Translations under genes and position numbers: made by a program
In this document: piece by piece, positions 5,579 to 8,788 of the stretch
Layout: the number at the start of each line of letters is the position of its first letter
Position numbering within the stretch: position 1 is the first letter of the stretch
The notes under the pieces: model-generated
The model's database searches: none
What the model was told of the DNA's origin: nothing
The model's input: the letters and a program-made list of their open reading frames with translations, nothing else
Source: Candidatus Omnitrophota bacterium
Lineage (GTDB): Bacteria > Omnitrophota > Omnitrophia > Omnitrophales > Aquincolibacteriaceae
Assembly: GCA_023247135.1 (NCBI GenBank)
Contig: JAHFHB010000062.1
Location: 1-8,788, forward strand
Length of the DNA stretch: 8,788 nt
Reading direction: 5' to 3'

Positions 5579-6550
5579 TCAGATGACACCGGACCCCGGC
5601 TCAGGTTGATCCGTTTTTGCTTTACGTTCCTTTTCTTCGTACAGCGCCTGATCAGCCTGGTTCAATAAAATATCCAGCCGGGTGGACTGCTTGGGGTAAA
5701 AACACGTACTCCCCACACTCAGCGAAAGCTCGAAGGGCAATACCTGCCGCTCATTAAATTTTTTAAGATTTTCCCGCAGCCGCGCCATTAAAAGGCCCGC
5801 ATGCGCCTGGGACGCTTCAAGCGCCAGCACGGTAAACTCATCGCCTCCGATGCGCGCAATCAGATCGGAGGCCCGAAAGGTTTCTTTGAAAATCTGCGCC
5901 GTCCGGATCAGGGCCTGATCGCCGGCAGCGTGGCCAAACTGGTCATTAATGCTCTTGAAAGAATCCAGATCGCCGAAAAAAAGCAGGAGCTCCCTTTCGG
6001 AACGCTCTGCCACTTTGAGCTGATGCCCGGCAAGCTCCATAAAACCGCGCCGGTTGTAGAGCCCGGTTAACTCATCCGTGATCGAGAGCGCCACCAGCTT
6101 CGTCTGCTGGCGGTGCCGTTCAATGCTGAAAACAATCAGGCGCGCCAGCATCCAGGGTTCGAAACGGCCCTTCACCAGATATTCCTGGGCGCCGCTACGC
6201 ACGCACTCAAGAGCCAGCGCTTCATCATCAAAGCCGCTGAGCACAATCACCGGGACCTGGGGAAACCGCACATGCAGCCGGCGGAAACTGTCCAGCCCGC
6301 TGCTATCCGGAAGCGTCAGGTCCAGCAATGCGGCATCGAAAGGCTCCCGCTCCAGCCGTTCAACGGCGGCCGTAAGCGAATGTACGGCAGTGGCGGACAA
6401 ATGCGGTTTTTGAATTTTTTCAAGGCGGATACACAGAAGCCGGGAATAGGCCGGATCATCTTCAATGACCAGAAGGCGCAGGGTTCCGTTTAGCGACGAC
6501 AGAGGGGCATTCTCAGTTTTGACGCTTTCGCCGTGCTCACTGGGTTCCAT
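5579..6550 (-). CDS. Response regulator diguanylate cyclase (REC-GGDEF)
   Basis: The enzyme makes the second messenger cyclic-di-GMP from two GTP. From the ATG at 6550 it has 323 residues; an AAGGAG Shine-Dalgarno 6 bases upstream decides this start over an in-frame TTG two codons earlier. A receiver domain covers about 24-130 with its acidic residues Glu30-Asp31-Asp32, Asp77 (LLDLTLP), Ser105 and Lys127. The GGDEF domain begins at DELTGLYNRRG (about 159) and has an intact GGDEF at 235-239. RASD (226-229), five residues before it, is a canonical inhibitory I-site for product feedback. Phosphorylation of Asp77 is expected to promote dimerisation and activity, as in PleD- or WspR-type proteins. 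The start overlaps the end of the upstream receiver gene by 14 bases, so the two are probably translationally coupled. Confidence 0.95.
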   Translation of the reverse strand: MEPSEHGESVKTENAPLSSLNGTLRLLVIEDDPAYSRLLCIRLEKIQKPHLSATAVHSLTAAVERLEREPFDAALLDLTLPDSSGLDSFRRLHVRFPQVPVIVLSGFDDEALALECVRSGAQEYLVKGRFEPWMLARLIVFSIERHRQQTKLVALSITDELTGLYNRRGFMELAGHQLKVAERSERELLLFFGDLDSFKSINDQFGHAAGDQALIRTAQIFKETFRASDLIARIGGDEFTVLALEASQAHAGLLMARLRENLKKFNERQVLPFELSLSVGSTCFYPKQSTRLDILLNQADQALYEEKERKAKTDQPEPGSGVI

Positions 6551-6923
6551 AGGCAACTCCTTGGTTTAGAAGTTCGCTGACTTTCGCAAGCAGTTTCTCC
6601 GGTTCATAAGGTTTAGGCAGATAGGCATCCGCGGGGACCTCGACCCCTGATTTCATGCTTTCGTCGACAAAGGCACTCAGCATCACGATAGGAATGGTTT
6701 TAAACTGCGCGCTGGTTTTCAGAATGCGCACAATCACGTTTCCATTCATGCCTGGGAGCGCAAGGTCGGTAATCACCAAATCGGGCTTGACCTTCGGAAC
6801 CTGATCCAGCCCCGCCGTGCCATCCATCGCCGAAAAGACCTGATAACCCGCGGATTTCAAACGCGCGCTGAGCAGCTGCACAAGGCTTTTCTGATCTTCA
6901 ATAATAAGTATTTTCTTTGCCAT
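6537..6923 (-). CDS. Single-domain response regulator (receiver only)
   Basis: This 128-residue CheY-like receiver has the complete active site: Glu9-Asp10, phosphoacceptor Asp53 (LVITDLALP), Ser83 and Lys104 (PKPY). It lacks an output domain and so must act by protein contact or as a phosphate shuttle. The 3' end overlaps the diguanylate cyclase start by 14 bases, and its last codons contain the Shine-Dalgarno for that gene. The stop codon of the preceding receiver gene lies 27 bases upstream. No good ribosome binding site precedes its ATG, which may mean that translation depends on the gene before it. Confidence 0.93.
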   Translation of the reverse strand: MAKKILIIEDQKSLVQLLSARLKSAGYQVFSAMDGTAGLDQVPKVKPDLVITDLALPGMNGNVIVRILKTSAQFKTIPIVMLSAFVDESMKSGVEVPADAYLPKPYEPEKLLAKVSELLNQGVAYGTQ

Positions 6924-6950
6924 CGTTTAAAAGCAGTATTTTATCCGAGT

Positions 6951-7367
6951 CTAGCGCTTGTCAACATATTCGGCCCAGTCAATTTTTTCTCCGGCCAAAA
7001 TGCGCTTGATCAAATGCATCAGTTCGCCCACCAGGGGCTTATAAATCACCCCCACGGCGCCGGCACTCACGTAGCGCTCCTCGATCCCCTTCTCCGTTGA
7101 AGCCGTCAGCACCACAATGGGAATGCCCTTGGTCACTGCATCTTTTTTGAGTTCAAGGCAGGTATCGAATCCATTCAAAATTGGCATGGAGTGATCGAGG
7201 ACAATCAAGGCCAGCTTTTCTTTGCGCGCCTTTTCAAGAGTTTCTTTTCCATGGGCGGCCGTGATCACCCCATAGCCCTGGTTTTCGAGCCGGCGCTTGA
7301 TCAGCAAAACAATGCTGGGCTCGTCATCCGCAACCAAAATTCGATGCTGCACCGGTTTATCTGCCAC
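6951..7367 (-). CDS. Single-domain response regulator, first gene of the signalling cluster
   Basis: This is a 138-residue receiver with active-site residues Asp14-Asp15, Asp58 (LIVLDHSMP), Thr88 and Lys110 (YKPL), followed by a short C-terminal extension (GEKIDWAEYVDKR) longer than in the other two receivers. The extension is too short for a DNA-binding domain. The start is a GTG at 7367, chosen because GGAGG lies four bases upstream and the reading begins just before the first beta strand. A candidate promoter at 7415-7443 makes it the first gene of the five-gene cluster. It should act as a phosphorelay partner; its kinase and target are not known, though the kinase further down the cluster is the likely donor. 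Confidence 0.92.
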   Translation of the reverse strand: MADKPVQHRILVADDEPSIVLLIKRRLENQGYGVITAAHGKETLEKARKEKLALIVLDHSMPILNGFDTCLELKKDAVTKGIPIVVLTASTEKGIEERYVSAGAVGVIYKPLVGELMHLIKRILAGEKIDWAEYVDKR

Positions 7368-7414
7368 GCAACCTCCGCCCTTTCAGACAGCGTTTGCTTG
7401 CACCGTCCACCCGC

Positions 7415-7443
7415 TTTATCGGCTAAAAAGGGCTTCTTCTCAA
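7415..7443 (-). promoter_or_regulatory. Candidate promoter of the signalling cluster
   Basis: TTGAGA (7443-7438) and GATAAA (7420-7415) are separated by 17 bases, matching the sigma-70 consensus at five and four positions. The predicted start near 7408 would give a leader of about 40 bases before the GTG start at 7367. Confidence 0.5.
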
Positions 7444-7451
7444 GCCATCAC

Positions 7452-7480
7452 AAAAACCTGTGGCAAGGGGACCCTTCGCC
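7452..7480 (-). terminator. Possible terminator after rpoD
   Basis: On the minus strand GGC-g-AAGG (7480-7473) can pair with CCTT-GCC (7468-7462) around a 4-base loop, with one bulged G. A run of five T follows at 7456-7452, but five bases separate it from the stem, so this is a weak candidate. No better hairpin was found between the rpoD stop codon and the cluster promoter. Confidence 0.3.
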
Positions 7481-7558
7481 TTAAAACCAAGGACGGGTGC
7501 AGCCTTAAACAACCACAGAAGTAAGAAAAAGATGCGGTATTTGCCGGGCAATGCGGGA

Positions 7559-8788
7559 TTAGTCGCTGAGCTTGATTTCTAGAAAGTTTTTGAGCTTGCG
7601 CGCACGCGTGGGATGGCGCAGTTTTCGCAGGGCTTTGGCTTCGATCTGACGGACACGTTCGCGCGTCACGTTAAAAATCTGTCCCACTTCTTCGAGAGTT
7701 CGCGGATAACCGTCACCGATACCGAAACGCAGACGCAGAACTTTTTCTTCGCGCTCACTGAGCGTCATCAAGACATCATCCATCTGCTCTTTGAGCATGC
7801 TGTACGCCGTGGCATTCGCCGGTGAAACAGCTGATTTGTCTTCGATGAAATCGCCAAAGCTGGTGTCGCCGTCTTCGCCGATCGGCGTCTGCAAACTGAT
7901 CGGCTCCTGGGCAATTTTCAAAATGGCCTTCACCTTGTCGACAGGCATTTTCATCACTTGCGCCACTTCTTCGGGCGTCGGTTCACGGCCGGTTTCCTGG
8001 ACAAGATGGCGTGAGGCACGGAAAAACTTGTTGATGGTTTCAATCATGTGCACCGGAATGCGGATCGTACGTGCCTGGTCGGCAATCGCGCGGGTGATGG
8101 CTTGACGGATCCACCAGGTGGCATACGTCGAAAACTTATAGCCGCGCTTGTACTCAAATTTGTCCACCGCTTTCATGAGCCCGATGTTCCCCTCCTGAAT
8201 CAAGTCCAGGAACGAAAGACCGCGGTTGGTGTATTTCTTGGCGATACTGACCACCAGGCGCAAATTCGCCGCCACCAGCGCCTTTTTAGCGATGGAAAGA
8301 CTGCGCTCTTTTTTGACAATGACTTTGAAAGCTTCGTGGATTTTTTCTTCGGGTTCACCGAGTTCCGAAAGAATCTGTTTATTCCGATCCTCCAGCGCGG
8401 CAGGCGACGTTTTGGGCTGCTTGCTCTTTTTCAGGCGGACTAACTCGCGGCGGTTCTCATCCAGCTCACGCAGTTTTGCGCGTAAGATCACGACGATTTT
8501 TTCCACGATCGCAATATTGAGATTGAACTCCACCAGCAGGCTGACATGATTGGCGGTCTTGCGGGCCGAACGCAGTTTTTGAATCACGCTCTTGAGTTTG
8601 CGTTTGGCCTGATCAATCTTGGACTCCTGGTCTTCTTCAAGAATCGATTCGAGATTGACCTCGCCATCCAAAATTTTACGGCCCAGCTCCAGCACTTCAA
8701 ACCGCATGGCCTTGGTCTGATAAACGGCAAGCTTGAGGTCTTCCTCGGCATCTTCGATCCGCTTGGCGAGTTCAATTTCTTCCTGGCG
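7559..8788 (-). CDS. rpoD: RNA polymerase primary sigma factor, 3' part
   Basis: The frame is open to the right edge, so the N-terminus is outside the window; 409 residues are visible, beginning [18 protein letters not shown], which belongs to the end of region 1.2. An internal Met at 8707 is not the start. A charged, variable helical segment follows (about 60-165). Region 2 is at about 174-250 and contains the core-binding and promoter-melting signature ([46 protein letters not shown]). Region 3 follows ([14 protein letters not shown]), then region 4 with the -35-reading helix-turn-helix ([30 protein letters not shown]) near the C-terminus. These are features of the essential group 1 sigma factor, which directs polymerase to TTGACA/TATAAT promoters. 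Several promoters in this window fit that pattern. Confidence 0.97.
   Translation of the reverse strand, partial: RQEEIELAKRIEDAEEDLKLAVYQTKAMRFEVLELGRKILDGEVNLESILEEDQESKIDQAKRKLKSVIQKLRSARKTANHVSLLVEFNLNIAIVEKIVVILRAKLRELDENRRELVRLKKSKQPKTSPAALEDRNKQILSELGEPEEKIHEAFKVIVKKERSLSIAKKALVAANLRLVVSIAKKYTNRGLSFLDLIQEGNIGLMKAVDKFEYKRGYKFSTYATWWIRQAITRAIADQARTIRIPVHMIETINKFFRASRHLVQETGREPTPEEVAQVMKMPVDKVKAILKIAQEPISLQTPIGEDGDTSFGDFIEDKSAVSPANATAYSMLKEQMDDVLMTLSEREEKVLRLRFGIGDGYPRTLEEVGQIFNVTRERVRQIEAKALRKLRHPTRARKLKNFLEIKLSD

Noticed and set aside
7520..7558. TTGCCCGGCAA hairpin followed by a T-run just after rpoD
   Set aside because: The palindrome leaves a stem of about four pairs, and the T-run is eight bases away; too weak to call.
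8584..8775. 63-codon frame overlapping the 5' part of the visible rpoD
   Set aside because: It is an out-of-frame shadow of rpoD, whose frame is open to the window edge and matches sigma region 1.2.
1..8788. CRISPR arrays, insertion sequences, tRNA genes, phage or defence genes
   Set aside because: No regularly spaced repeats, transposase or integrase motifs, or tRNA-like cloverleaf segments were seen on either strand.

Overview
The window holds a compact block of chromosomal housekeeping and regulatory genes from a Gram-negative bacterium. Every gene lies on the minus strand. The Gram-negative call rests on a Sec-exported beta-barrel porin and a lipobox-bearing TPR lipoprotein; the RNase P RNA is of bacterial class A type. 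The phylum cannot be fixed from this sequence alone. A PVC-type candidate lineage such as Omnitrophota is a guess. No insertion sequence, phage gene, CRISPR array or tRNA was seen, so this does not look like an accessory island.

In the direction of transcription (high to low coordinates) the layout begins with the 3' three-quarters of rpoD, the primary sigma factor (7559-8788, N-terminus outside the window). After an intergenic stretch with a candidate terminator and a promoter comes a five-gene signalling cluster: two single-domain response regulators (6951-7367 and 6537-6923), a REC-GGDEF diguanylate cyclase (5579-6550), a soluble REC-PAS-HisKA-HATPase kinase with a degenerate GGDEF-like C-terminus (3624-5528), and a third single-domain receiver (3225-3602). 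Next is a porin with an N-terminal coiled coil (1658-2980), ended by a strong hairpin terminator (1600-1632). A small TPR lipoprotein follows (1172-1561), whose promoter places the transcription start on the start codon. Then comes rnpB, the RNase P RNA (760-1128), and finally the pyrimidine operon: pyrR (42-587) and the first 15 codons of pyrB (1-45).

The strongest regulatory reading is at the pyr operon. Between rnpB and pyrR lies a good promoter (TTGACG-17-TATCAT). Just after its predicted start is a hairpin that matches the known PyrR-binding element (CCTTTAA 5' side, CTGAGA hexaloop, AAAGG 3' side), and then an intrinsic terminator directly before pyrR. This is the layout of PyrR-mediated transcription attenuation known best from Bacillus, here next to genes of a Gram-negative cell.

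The signalling cluster contains five receiver domains, one histidine kinase and one intact diguanylate cyclase, but no DNA-binding output domain. Its visible output is therefore cyclic-di-GMP synthesis and protein-protein phosphorelay. The kinase has lost key residues in both its N-terminal receiver and its C-terminal GGDEF-like domain, which suggests that both ends serve as regulatory or docking modules. Several intergenic regions carry sigma-70 type promoters that fit the encoded RpoD. In two places a -35 box sits directly after a stem and T-tract.
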